DNA from: Vibrio lentus
GTDB taxonomy: Bacteria; Pseudomonadota; Gammaproteobacteria; Enterobacterales; Vibrionaceae
Reading direction: 5' to 3'
Length of the DNA stretch: 43,967 nucleotides
NCBI RefSeq assembly: GCF_002875945.1
Contig: NZ_MCZK01000041.1
Location: 1 to 43,967 of the forward strand
The position numbers were made by a program, and so were the translations under genes. Shown here piece by piece: positions 34,283 through 43,967 of the stretch. Within the stretch, counting starts at the first letter, position 1, and the number at the start of each line of letters is the position of its first letter. The notes under the pieces are model-generated. The model ran no database searches and was not told the origin of the DNA. It saw nothing but the letters and a program-made list of their open reading frames with translations.

Positions 34283-36858
34283 TCAGCTCGGTTGATCCAT
34301 GTCACCTGAGTAAACGTTTTTGAAATGCACAAAAGCTTGGTGCAACGATTCCTCTTTGATCGGCTTAACGATTACATAGTTGGCGCCAGCCGCCATGAAG
34401 CTGTCTCGTGTCGACTGTTGTGCGTCCGCCGTACAGGCATAAATCGGTGTTGAGATTCCAATTTCGCTTCTTAATTGCTGAGTTGTTTCTACGCCACCTA
34501 AGTTAGGCAGCTGGTTATCCATCAAGATAAGATCAAACGCCTCTGCTTTCGCCAACTCTATCGCTTCTAAACCATCTTTAGCCCAGGTCACGGCCATCCC
34601 ATACTTCTTACAGAAAGCTTGTGCGATAAACGCGTTCGTGTGGTTATCCTCCACCAGCAATACCTTAAGGGAGTGGCTAAACAGCGCATGAGGATCAATG
34701 TGAGGTTGCTGCGGAGAGCCTAATAACGGTTGTGAAGATAGCTCCACTGGGATCTCGATAACAAACTCGGAGCCTTCTCCTTTAACACTTCGAACTTGAA
34801 TATCACCTTCCAGCATATCGACAAGGTTCTTCACAATCGTAAGCCCTAAACCTGTACCGCCATACTCTCGAGTCGTCGTCTCATCTTCCTGAACAAAAGG
34901 TTCAAAAACAGCATCAATTTTACTGCCATCAATACCAATACCGGTATCTTTAACTCGAACAATCAAGCTTGCTTGGTCTGAATTGAAAATGCTTTCAAGT
35001 TCGAAACTCACCGAAATTCGCCCTTGATGAGTAAACTTAAGGGCATTACTCAACAAGTTAAACATGATCTGATTGAGGCATACTTGGTCTGTGCTTATTT
35101 CAATATCACTCGCCAAATGGTTATCAATACAAAAAGCGACCGACTTATCTTCACACAACGGACGATAGATACTGTCTAGCGTGTTAACTAGCTCAACTAA
35201 GCGGAAGTTTTTCTTTTGAATATTGAACTGTCCCTGCTCTATTTTTGAGAAATCCAAAATATCATTGAGCACCGCAAGTAAATGTTCTGCACTGTTACAA
35301 AGCACATCGACTTGATCTCGGTTGTCTTCACTCTGTATCGATCGTTTCATTAGCTGAGAGACGCCGAGAATACCGTTTAACGGTGTGCGGATCTCGTGGC
35401 TCATCTTAGCTAAGAAATCGGCACGAACATTCGCAAGATGCTCAGCCTCTTCACGAGCTCGATCGGCTTGTCGCTCCGCTTCGATTAGCTTGGTGATATC
35501 TTGGCCTTGAACCACTACCCCCGTAATGCCGTGCTCAACTCTGATTGCCGACATGTTCCAACGAAACACCTTATCTCCGATTGGCACGTTAATACCCGTC
35601 AGCTTCGATCCTTGAACCACCATCTGAATATTAGGCAGCATTCGTTGCTCAAATTCCTGAGCAATCACACCATAGTTATCATCTTCATCAAACAGGGCCA
35701 TACGAGCTGCCGGGTTCATCTGTATCAAATCGCCTTTGTCAGACCAAACCAATATCGGTGAATGAGCAAAGTTAAACAGGTCTTGGAATTTTTGGTTTTG
35801 TTCAGACAGCCGTTCAAAAGTATCTTCTAACGTGCAACCAATATGATGGAATTCGAAGATGTTGGAGCCATCAAATTTGTTGTAGTCTTCGCTGCCACTT
35901 GCTGAGCGAGTAAAGTCCATTAACTTATCGAGTTCAGCCGCGACCTTTCTCTGAATCCAAGCTTTAGCAAAGAAGGATACGAGAATGATCACGACAACGA
36001 CGACAATGATTGCACGTTCGTAGTTTTCTTCTAACGCAATAAAGTTAGTGTTCTTTTGCACGGCGCGGATAATGAGTGGCGTATCGACCGCATTGATCTT
36101 AATCGTCGCAATAGTCACAAAATGACTAGGAAGCTCATCATGCTGTTTGTAATTGAGAATGTCCGTGAGCGTATAACTTTCATCTCCACTGAAGGTAGAG
36201 GTAACAGGCGTACCGTGCGCCTCGATAACAATGTTTTCGCAGTTGCTTCCTTGTTGAATCGATTCCGCGAGAGAGAAGTTATTATCCAGCACAATCGCGA
36301 TATACAATTGTCCCAGAACCTCACCGGTTTCGTTATCAACAACTGGCGTGCGTCGAGCTAACAGATGGCGATCTCCGATCTCCGTCGTCAGCTTTAAAAA
36401 ATGCCAATTACTGCTGAATGCGACCTCATCTGAAATATTTTCCAGATTGGTGTAATCCAAACCGTAAAACTGACCATTACCATCGTCCCAAACGACACCA
36501 TCGTGAGTCGCGACAAAGCGTAAATCTGGGGCATGATTCGGTTCACGTTGGTCAACACCAAAGAAAAAATAACTCAGCGCTTCTTCGTCATTGGTATCAA
36601 AGTATTGTCTCAACACCGCACTGTGCGAACTGCTGTCTTGATGAATCTGTAATACCGACAAACGGTAATCAAACATGTTCTGTATCAAGCTAGAAGTCTG
36701 CTGAACCGTCCGATTCGTTTCTTGCTTTACAATGCTACTGCTGGTTTCATAATTATGAATAAGCACGCCAAGCGCCATAACCCCTATCACTAAAATAACG
36801 ATACGGGTAATTAGTTTGGCTAGAATGTTTCTCGGTGTACTGGCGTAGCTTTTCTTCA

Positions 36859-36859
<1 letters not shown>
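34283..36859 (-). CDS. luxQ: AI-2 hybrid sensor kinase/phosphatase LuxQ
   Basis: An 858-residue hybrid kinase. A first membrane helix (about 16-35), a periplasmic double-PAS region (about 40-280), and a second helix (about 282-300) are followed by a cytoplasmic PAS domain (about 355-455). The HisKA domain has phosphoacceptor His488 in [13 protein letters not shown], the HATPase_c domain has NLLSNALKF and GGTGLGL, and a receiver domain has Asp781 in LILMDNQLPN. It passes phosphate to LuxU when AI-2 is absent. It overlaps the luxP stop by one base (TAATG), so translation is coupled. Length matches LuxQ of V. harveyi and V. cholerae. Confidence 0.95.
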
Positions 36860-37965
<1,106 letters not shown>

Positions 37966-38221
37966 TTATATGAGCTACTTTGGCTCATTTTTTAACCTAG
38001 CATGACACCATATCTTTGTATGGCTACGAGATATTATGTAGGACAACGATGATAAATGATAGCGTCTAACGCTAATTAGAACGACATTCTAAATGTGCGA
38101 TATGTCAATTTGGAAGAGAGATTATAATCAGTGAGTTCTACGATGCGTTTAGGTCAATCCGAAACTAACAAATTACACCTTATATTCAATAACTTAATAG
38201 GGATTCATAAGGGAAAATACA

Positions 38222-38242
38222 TTATTGTGATTTAATCAATAA
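38222..38242. promoter_or_regulatory. LuxR/HapR-like palindrome upstream of luxP
   Basis: TTATTG (38222-38227) and CAATAA (38237-38242) flank 9 bases, TGATTTAAT. The LuxR/SmcR/HapR consensus has the same half-sites with a 10-base spacer and resembles this one closely, with one base fewer. It lies about 270 bp upstream of luxP, next to the stop codon of the GIY-YIG gene. The rest of the 37954-38261 gap holds the luxPQ promoter and a small inverted repeat (TAGCGT/ACGCTA, about 38059-38073). Confidence 0.45.
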
Positions 38243-38261
38243 CGAACGTTTTAGCTATGAA

Positions 38262-38576
38262 TTATGAGACTTCGATATATTGAATTTGGTCTTCTTGCCA
38301 CTCAATGATTAGTTTGAGTGATACCAGTTTTTCTTTGCGAGGCTTAGGTAATTGTTTGATCGCGTATTCGGTTTTCAATGCCTCACTTTTTGACCTAACA
38401 TCAAAACTCCAAACCAGCTCAAGTGGGCCTTTGCCTTTAAGAGCTTTTGCACCTTTACCTGTTTGATGTTGTTCAAATCGGCGTTCTAAATTATTCGTCA
38501 CACCGCAATAAAGTGCGTTATGACGATTGCGGATCAAGTACACCACCCAACCCGCATTTTTATCTAAGCTAGACAT
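38262..38576 (-). CDS. GIY-YIG nuclease family protein
   Basis: A 104-residue single-domain GIY-YIG protein. WVVYLIRNRHNALYCGVTNNLERRFEQH (about residues 10-37) is the catalytic N-terminal block, in which VYL...LYCGVTN stands for GIY...YIG, and Arg in LERRFEQH is the conserved arginine. A later KSEALKTEYAIKQLPKPRKEKL holds the acidic metal-ligand Glu. It resembles UPF0213/YhbQ-type proteins with unclear substrate. It starts directly after the YceH stop codon (TAGATG), so the two are translated together. Confidence 0.92.
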   Translation of the reverse strand: MSSLDKNAGWVVYLIRNRHNALYCGVTNNLERRFEQHQTGKGAKALKGKGPLELVWSFDVRSKSEALKTEYAIKQLPKPRKEKLVSLKLIIEWQEDQIQYIEVS

Positions 38577-39236
38577 CTAAAGCAGTGATTCAACCATTTC
38601 TTTAAGCTCAGCAACTTCCGCTTTCAGGTTCGCGACTTCGGTTTCCAACTCTTCAAGTCTTCCGCTATTCGCGGTTGGCTGAGAAGCTCCTATAGACGCA
38701 GTTGCAAATGACTCAACATCCACTTCACCACTCAATAAATGTTGGTAACGAGATTCACGTTTGCCCGCTTCACGTGGCAGTTTCACCACTAAAGCACCCG
38801 CTTCTCTTACGGCTAATTTATCGAGTGTTGCTTCCACTTCCTTAACATCGCTGAAATTTGCAAGACGACCTGTTCTGGTGCGCAGTTCGCCAGGCGTTTG
38901 TGCGCCGCGAAGAAGCATACAACAGATGATCGCGCGCTCTTGCTCAGTAAATTGCAGATCACCAAATTCAGTATTGCAGAAGCGGTGCTGATACTTATTC
39001 ACACGGCTATTAAAGCTACTTTCGTCACTCACTAAACGACGCGCTATCAATCCATCAACGGCATCTAATACTTCAGATTCAGAAAGAGAGAGTACAGGCT
39101 CACGGTTACTCTTTTGATTACATGCCGTCGTTAAGCTGTTTAACGTTAACGGATAATGATCAGGCGTGGTGACTTCTTTCTCGATCAAACAACCGATAAT
39201 TCTCGCTTCAATTAGGGAAAGTACTGTGTTCATCAT
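38577..39236 (-). CDS. yceH: YceH family protein (DUF480)
   Basis: A 219-residue protein with two winged-helix domains: residues about 5-85 start VLSLIEARIIGCLIEKEVTTPDHYPLTLNSL, the family signature, and about 95-165 contain ERAIICCMLLRGAQTPGELRTRTGRLANF. A C-terminal coiled coil follows (about 195-217, LEELETEVANLKAEVAELKEMV). No function is established; a DNA-binding role is inferred from the fold. AAGGA lies just before two consecutive ATG codons; the second (39233) has better spacing. It heads a two-gene operon with the GIY-YIG gene. Confidence 0.92.
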   Translation of the reverse strand: MMNTVLSLIEARIIGCLIEKEVTTPDHYPLTLNSLTTACNQKSNREPVLSLSESEVLDAVDGLIARRLVSDESSFNSRVNKYQHRFCNTEFGDLQFTEQERAIICCMLLRGAQTPGELRTRTGRLANFSDVKEVEATLDKLAVREAGALVVKLPREAGKRESRYQHLLSGEVDVESFATASIGASQPTANSGRLEELETEVANLKAEVAELKEMVESLL

Positions 39237-39296
39237 TTTTCCTTTTTATTATTTTGATTAATCCGTCTCAACACTGAAGAATGCAGCCAATGATGA

Positions 39297-39497
39297 CTAG
39301 TGCTCAGACAAAATAGGTACTCTTTTCTTTCGGCCTTGTTCATCAATCATTATGATTTTAGAACGATTTAGCTCTATTTCCACGACTTCAAGGTAAGTAC
39401 GTTCTTTCACATACGCCTCTCGAAGCTTGCTTTGTTCTGCTGAAGATTCGGTAACACTTTCTACCAGATCGTCGGTTTCTAATTGTTGTTGATTCAT
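39297..39497 (-). CDS. Small hypothetical protein
   Basis: About 66 residues beginning MNQQQLETDD. I do not recognise it. It is charged, with an acidic first half (DDLVESVTESSAEQSK), and a beta-like second half (YLEVVEIELNRSKIIMIDEQGRKKRVPILSEH). No signal peptide or membrane segment. The start is chosen because the upstream in-frame codons to 39596 look unlike protein; the ribosome binding site is weak. It could be a real small vibrio protein, but support is limited. Confidence 0.5.
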   Translation of the reverse strand: MNQQQLETDDLVESVTESSAEQSKLREAYVKERTYLEVVEIELNRSKIIMIDEQGRKKRVPILSEH

Positions 39498-39692
39498 TTC
39501 ACATTTCGTATCAATGAAGTATCTATACTGGATACTAACTTGAACTCTTAGATAAAAACAATCGCACTTAAGCGAGAGTGCCGAATAATTATACAACCTT
39601 ACTTTTGCTTTAATCTAAAGACTGTTACAACACCAACTGATGTGCTTTAATCAGAACCAGACAACGTATTTGACGATTAGGAAAAGGAATCT

Positions 39693-40007
39693 ATGAGCAG
39701 CGTATTTGAAATTGTTAACCAAGCACGACGTAAGAACAAACTTAAGCGTGAACTTTTAGACAACGAAAAGAAAGTTCGTGACAACCGTAAGCGTGTCGAC
39801 CTTCTTGATAACCTACTTGACTACGTCAAGCCAGAAATGACTCATGACGAGATCCTGGGCATTATCAAAAATATGAAAGCTGACTACGAAGACCGTGTTG
39901 ATGATCACATCATCAAGAGCGCAGAGATTTCTAAAGCTCGCCGTGACATCAGCCGTCGCATTCGTGAACTGACAGAAGAAGACAAGCAAATCCAAGGTAA
40001 GAAGTAA
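39693..40007 (+). CDS. yeeX: DUF496 family protein YeeX
   Basis: A 104-residue cytoplasmic protein that is almost all alpha-helical and highly charged. [35 protein letters not shown] and the later [38 protein letters not shown] match the YeeX/DUF496 family throughout, and the length is normal. It probably forms a coiled coil. The role is unknown, though its basic helical character suggests nucleic-acid or nucleoid association (inference). AAGGAA precedes the ATG by about 4 bases. A terminator follows directly, so it is monocistronic. Confidence 0.93.
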   Translation: MSSVFEIVNQARRKNKLKRELLDNEKKVRDNRKRVDLLDNLLDYVKPEMTHDEILGIIKNMKADYEDRVDDHIIKSAEISKARRDISRRIRELTEEDKQIQGKK

Positions 40008-40042
40008 TCTAACCTCGCTAATTTACTTGTAACAATGTTAGT

Positions 40043-40070
40043 AACCCACTCTTAGTAGTGGGTTTTTTTA
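40043..40070 (+). terminator. Terminator after yeeX
   Basis: The stem AACCCACT-CTTAGT-AGTGGGTT (40043-40064) is followed by a T run. It lies 35 bp after the yeeX stop codon. Confidence 0.93.
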
Positions 40071-40158
40071 TGCCCAAATTCTAGCGTCTATACTTAAGCG
40101 AACGTAAAACTGAGCAACTGTAAAACTAACCAGGTGAACGTAAGCAATGGAGTGACCT

Positions 40159-40785
40159 ATGTACGCAAGTATTCTGATTACCTTAGCGCTATCAACAACT
40201 CAACCCTATCCTGAAGAATTTGAAAGACTGTATACCGAAGAAACTGAAATCACCTACGACGATCTCGTGGTGGATGTTCATGGCTACAAGGTTCCGACTC
40301 GGTCGGCATTTCGAGGTTGGATGCTGCTGAATCATGCAGAAGACAAAGTGAGAGAGATTGGGCAACAGCTCAAAGAAGCAGGCATTACGCAAAGCATGCC
40401 TTTGCACCTAGTGCTACTTCAAGGGACAGACTGGGCAATGAGTAACACAACCTTGTTCACCCTTCCCAATAAGAAACACGTGCCTAATATGATCAACACC
40501 TTGAAATACATTCAGCAATACATCGAGCCTGAAATCGGTGTTGTTATTCCTGTTTCCGGAGAACGTTCAAAGCTCTACAATCAACAAGCTGGCGGTGCAC
40601 TGCGAAGTAAGCACTTAGAATTTTGTGCCTTAGACCTTGTTCCTGCCAACGGTATTTCTCGAGAAGACCTACACGTTAAACTCAAAAAAGTTCATGCCGA
40701 GTTTGGACAAAAATATAACGTCGGACTGGGATTATACGCTGGCGTGCGATTCCATATCGACACTTGTGGCTTTAGACAATGGTAA
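40159..40785 (+). CDS. M15-type (YcbK/VanX-like) peptidase-fold protein
   Basis: A 208-residue protein. The C-terminal half (about 135-208) fits the D-Ala-D-Ala carboxypeptidase M15_3 pattern: SGERSKLYNQQAGGALRSKHLEFCALDLVPA, with the zinc His and Asp in SKHxxxxALD, then GLYAGVRFHIDTCG with the third zinc His. The residue after HLE is Phe, where SxHxxG usually has Gly. The N terminus begins with a short hydrophobic stretch (residues 3-12) that could be a weak signal peptide. It would act on peptidoglycan cross-links if exported. GGAGTG precedes the ATG. It follows the yeeX terminator and stands alone. Confidence 0.75.
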   Translation: MYASILITLALSTTQPYPEEFERLYTEETEITYDDLVVDVHGYKVPTRSAFRGWMLLNHAEDKVREIGQQLKEAGITQSMPLHLVLLQGTDWAMSNTTLFTLPNKKHVPNMINTLKYIQQYIEPEIGVVIPVSGERSKLYNQQAGGALRSKHLEFCALDLVPANGISREDLHVKLKKVHAEFGQKYNVGLGLYAGVRFHIDTCGFRQW

Positions 40786-40951
40786 GAACCAAAAGACACC
40801 AAAGAGTCAATTGGACACTGTTAATCACCATGTCTTTTTGACTAAAAACTTCCAGAAAACTTATTAAACCACTGTAAAATAACAACAAATAAAACTGGAA
40901 CGCTAATTGCTATTAATAACTAGTCAGCATAATTATTAATAGGAATACAAC

Positions 40952-41188
40952 ATGAAGAACATGACTCAACGCTTTCAGACTCTACTTTCTGTTTCAAACT
41001 TCAGTTTAGCAATAACCGCTCTGGTTATGCTCCTCAGTATCATAGTGGCTTATCCAATGGCCGATCATTTTTCACTGCCAATCCAAATCGTTGCACACAT
41101 CAGCACAATATTGGTGGCTGCCTTATTAAAGATAAGCTATGTCGGACGCTGTCTTGCTCAATATAATCTTGGACTAGAAGTTAGATAG
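40952..41188 (+). CDS. Small two-helix membrane protein of unknown function
   Basis: A 78-residue protein with two membrane segments (about residues 16-36 and 44-62) and a short basic-aromatic C terminus ending LGQYNLGLEVR-like (LAQYNLGLEVR). It has no recognisable domain. AGGA lies about 8 bases upstream of the ATG at 40952; an ATG three codons later is possible. It has its own short leader after the M15-type gene and is convergent with the hybrid kinase. I cannot name a function. Confidence 0.7.
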   Translation: MKNMTQRFQTLLSVSNFSLAITALVMLLSIIVAYPMADHFSLPIQIVAHISTILVAALLKISYVGRCLAQYNLGLEVR

Positions 41189-41277
41189 GAATAGCGAGTC
41201 ACAGCACAAGTCAAATTCCACGCACCTCGGATCATTGAAGCACGCTCAACGACTTCATCAAAGAGGTGTCCGTTGGC

Positions 41278-43902
41278 TTATACGATATCTAAGCTACTGA
41301 AAAGGTCATACAGTTGGTGGGATTTATAAGGTTTAGGCAAGTAAGCATTCATACCAGCTTCAAAGCAACCTTTAATGTCCTCATCCAACACGCTGGCTGT
41401 CAGGGCAATGATCGGTAACGGCGTAACGCCCTGCTCTGTTTCCCAATCTCGGATGGCTCGAGTCGCAGTAATGCCATCCATGACAGGCATCATGCAGTCC
41501 ATTAGAATCGCATCAAACTGAGCGCCTTGAGTGATCACATCGACCGCTTCTTGTCCATTGCTGGCAATCAGATATTCATAACCCGCTTTCTCAAGAAAGA
41601 AACTCGCTATCTTTTGGTTCATCAAGTTATCTTCGACGATCAATATACGTCGATTCAACGACCGAACCTCTTCCGTTTCAAGCTCCTTTTGCTCAACCTC
41701 TTCTTCGCCAATGTCGAGCGACAATAGGCTATTTAAAAATCGTTTACCTAAGAAGGGTAAAGTGTGAGTGGAATGAACAGGCTCCGTGATTAAGTTCGTC
41801 TTAAATAGGTGATGTTGGCACACGATCACACGAGAAAGAGGATAGAGCTCCTTGAGCGCAGCAAGATCTTTATCCATAGAGTGATGTAACGTGTGGCAAT
41901 AGAGTATTAGGTCACTCTCTGTGATACTTGCATCGAGCTCAGAGATGGATGGGACCACCTGCGCTCGGATACTAAAACGCTCACACTCTTTGACCAACTG
42001 ATCTAAATAGCTGAAAGAATTGGAGACTATTGTTGCATGGCTTAGGTTCTCAAAGGTTTGAACATGGCTTTCTATAATGTCGACGTACAAACAAAACGAG
42101 AACGTAGACCCCTTCCCTTTCACCGATTGTGCGCTGATATACCCACCCATCAAATCAACAAGCTGGCGACAAATGGCAAGCCCTAAACCTGTACCTCCAA
42201 ACTGTCGAGTAATACTGCCATCTTCTTGTGTGAAAGGTTCGAAGATCGACTCTAGTTTCTCGGGTTCAATGCCGATACCAGTGTCAGTCACAGTGCAATC
42301 AAGCTTTCCTCGGCCTAGCGACATGGGCGTATAAGCAATATCTGTAGTGATTGAGCCTTTAGATGTAAATTTAATCGCATTCGATAGCAAGTTGGTGAGC
42401 ACCTGCCTAACACGATACTCATCAAAGAAGAGCTGTGGCGGGGTTTGTGGGTCAATATTAATGTCGAGTTCAATATCTTTGCTCATCGCTTTCGATAGAA
42501 TCACACTCACCGAGTCATACACCGCTTCTCGAAGGTCGGCATTATGTGGCGACAGCATCAAATTACCCGACTCTATTTTCGAAAGGTCGAGAATGTCATT
42601 CAGCAGAACCAGCAAGGAATGGGAAGACGACTCTATATCGCCCAAGACTTCTTGTTGATTAGCACTCAGTTGGCTCTGAGATAAAATCTCGGCCATACCG
42701 ATAATCCCATTGAGCGGCGTACGGATTTCATGGGACATGTTCGCTAGAAAGGCACTTTTGGCTTTGTTTGCCGAAATCGCGTCTTCTTTGGCTTTTATTA
42801 ACTCTTTATTGTGATGGTAGTTACGTTCCATCACTCGATTTAAAGTCTCAGTGAATTCAGCGAGCTCATCGTTCCCTTGAATGTGAATCACCTTGGGCTT
42901 GCCATAGCTGTCTGCGCATTCCGACACCCCTTTTAGGATCGATGATAGGTTTCGGTTTAAACGCAGAGAGGTGGCGATACCGAGCCATAACAGAGCGCCT
43001 GAAGCGACCAGAATCAATAATGTTATGATCAAGGTTTGGCGTTTTTGTAAGGCGATGTTCTTTGTTAGATCAAATTGTAATTGCTTGGTATAAGCACCAA
43101 TCGCTTGTGAAATAGCTCGTTTTTTTAGTTCTAAGCCTTTCAAATGTTCATAGATTTCGGGTGACGAGAAGTCCCCTTTGAGGATTCGAGATGTGAAGCT
43201 GTCTTGAAGTTCATCTTTGGAGAAAGCGTTTAGCAGTGTTCTAATCTCTGGAGAGCGACTGCCCGATCGAAAAAACGAATCCAACAACTGTTGCTGCCTT
43301 TCCAAAGCACCAACATAGCTCAGTAGATACTGATTCTTCAATTCTGGGGAGCGATACAGGCTGTAGCTTAGCCATGCTTCCCTCTGAGTCCAAAACACGT
43401 AATTAGTAAGGTGGACAAACATCGCATCAGCTTCGCCGATATCTTCATCCACTAAGATCATTTGATATTCAGACAGTTCCATCAACACGTCTTTCAGCAA
43501 GTCAAAAGCACGTTCAGTTAACAGTGTGTTGTCGGTAGTTTCTGGCGCTTGAGCAAGGCTAATCAACACATTTTTAAGTTCGACTAACTGTGGTTCAACA
43601 CTCCAGTTAGCGTCGAACTGTTGAAGTCGAATCTCATATTGCGTAAGCCTATCCAGTTCTGATTGCAGCGTTAAAAGCAGCTGACCTTTCTCAGGGGAAT
43701 CATTAGACAGAACCAACCATCGATAAGCATTACTTGAAATAGTATTAAAAGATTGAAGCGCTTCGACCTTAATACGTGTTGTTTCAAGGTGGTTCATCTT
43801 CTTATCGTTCTTTAGCACTTCATTGACTGTAAAACCAAACATAATGATTACAGAAACCGTGGAAAGAAAAATAAGACGCCATCTAATTGACATGTTTATC
43901 AT
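41278..43902 (-). CDS. Hybrid sensor histidine kinase with a degenerate first receiver
   Basis: An 874-residue kinase. A first helix (about 9-27), a large helical periplasmic domain (about 29-286) that I do not recognise, a second helix (about 288-312) and a HAMP-like segment (about 313-365) lead to HisKA with phosphoacceptor His391 in [14 protein letters not shown]. HATPase_c has [15 protein letters not shown] and GGTGLGL. A receiver-like stretch (about 622-735) lacks the phosphoacceptor Asp: LILYCHTL stands for the usual LILMDxxMP. A canonical receiver (about 752-870) has Asp802 in [13 protein letters not shown] and Lys857 in LPKPY. There is no Hpt domain, so a separate phosphotransfer protein is needed. 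AAGGGAG precedes the ATG. Confidence 0.9.
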   Translation of the reverse strand: MINMSIRWRLIFLSTVSVIIMFGFTVNEVLKNDKKMNHLETTRIKVEALQSFNTISSNAYRWLVLSNDSPEKGQLLLTLQSELDRLTQYEIRLQQFDANWSVEPQLVELKNVLISLAQAPETTDNTLLTERAFDLLKDVLMELSEYQMILVDEDIGEADAMFVHLTNYVFWTQREAWLSYSLYRSPELKNQYLLSYVGALERQQQLLDSFFRSGSRSPEIRTLLNAFSKDELQDSFTSRILKGDFSSPEIYEHLKGLELKKRAISQAIGAYTKQLQFDLTKNIALQKRQTLIITLLILVASGALLWLGIATSLRLNRNLSSILKGVSECADSYGKPKVIHIQGNDELAEFTETLNRVMERNYHHNKELIKAKEDAISANKAKSAFLANMSHEIRTPLNGIIGMAEILSQSQLSANQQEVLGDIESSSHSLLVLLNDILDLSKIESGNLMLSPHNADLREAVYDSVSVILSKAMSKDIELDINIDPQTPPQLFFDEYRVRQVLTNLLSNAIKFTSKGSITTDIAYTPMSLGRGKLDCTVTDTGIGIEPEKLESIFEPFTQEDGSITRQFGGTGLGLAICRQLVDLMGGYISAQSVKGKGSTFSFCLYVDIIESHVQTFENLSHATIVSNSFSYLDQLVKECERFSIRAQVVPSISELDASITESDLILYCHTLHHSMDKDLAALKELYPLSRVIVCQHHLFKTNLITEPVHSTHTLPFLGKRFLNSLLSLDIGEEEVEQKELETEEVRSLNRRILIVEDNLMNQKIASFFLEKAGYEYLIASNGQEAVDVITQGAQFDAILMDCMMPVMDGITATRAIRDWETEQGVTPLPIIALTASVLDEDIKGCFEAGMNAYLPKPYKSHQLYDLFSSLDIV

Positions 43903-43948
43903 TTTTATAATGACTCCCTTCCCGAAAGTAATTTTGCCTAGCCCACGT

Positions 43949-43964
43949 GGCTCTTCTCCGCTTA
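43949..43964 (-). repeat. Inverted copy of the 16-bp sequence at the left edge
   Basis: This is the exact reverse complement of bases 1-16. It lies upstream of the hybrid kinase gene, 47 bp beyond its start. The kinase upstream region is too short here to tell whether the repeat is part of a gene. Confidence 0.6.
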
Positions 43965-43967
43965 GAT

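Noticed and set aside
37972..37990. Small hairpin in the luxP leader as a terminator or attenuator
   Set aside because: The stem is only 6 bp and in the direction of luxP it is not followed by a T run, so I note it without a role.

Overview
The window reads as part of a marine Vibrio genome, most likely the Splendidus clade and probably the smaller chromosome. This rests on recalled similarity, not a search. The pointers are a luxPQ pair, a gbpA chitin-binding LPMO behind a c-di-GMP-I riboswitch, a ktrAB Na+/K+ uptake operon, an OmpA and a general porin, and vibrio-like base composition throughout. I see no prophage, integrase, transposase, CRISPR array, tRNA or rRNA. This is host chromosome rather than a mobile island.

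Layout from left to right. (1) 1-1.8 kb: the end of an aminoethylphosphonate degradation operon, with a truncated PLP enzyme (probably PbfA) followed by phnX and a terminator. (2) 2.1-8.5 kb: envelope and stress genes, namely an OmpA-like protein, an OsmC/YhfA protein, periplasmic MsrAB, KtrA-KtrB and an MscS-type channel. KtrAB and MscS are divergent and both bear on osmotic balance. (3) 8.5-11.7 kb: manC-manB for GDP-mannose, preceded by a 19-bp tandem repeat. (4) 11.7-15.1 kb: a small secreted unknown, a DAHP synthase with upstream TyrR-box-like sites, a DUF3820 protein, a DUF3313-type lipoprotein and a Cro/CI-like regulator. (5) 15.4-17.1 kb: riboswitch plus gbpA.

(6) 17.1-25.4 kb: a complete leftward caa3-type cytochrome c oxidase cluster: coxB, coxA, cox11, coxC, surf1, an SCO-like membrane protein, heme A synthase and heme O synthase. 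A small DUF2909 gene is nested in antisense orientation between coxC and surf1. The cluster encodes the three core subunits, the CuB chaperone, a heme insertion factor and both steps from heme b to heme a. (7) 25.8-32.9 kb: a phospho-sugar mutase, a LysE-type exporter, an FAH-family hydrolase, a porin, a YegD-type Hsp70 and a DUF1289/Cys-rich protein.

(8) 33-44 kb: signalling and small conserved genes: a HopJ-family protein, a PilZ protein, LuxQ and LuxP, a GIY-YIG protein, YceH, YeeX, an M15-type peptidase, a small membrane protein and a second hybrid histidine kinase with a degenerate receiver. LuxP keeps the known AI-2 contact residues, so AI-2 sensing looks intact. A LuxR/HapR-like palindrome lies upstream of luxP.

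Most of the window is ordinary, well-known gene content. The items most worth a second look are regulatory or architectural: short tandem repeats at 8.6, 18.0 and 19.2 kb, operator-like palindromes at 15.1, 25.4, 25.5 and 30.9 kb, the SCO-like protein in a cluster without a canonical SCO gene, the pseudo-receiver kinase, and a 16-bp inverted match between the two ends of the window. I did not find a convincing new multi-gene system.
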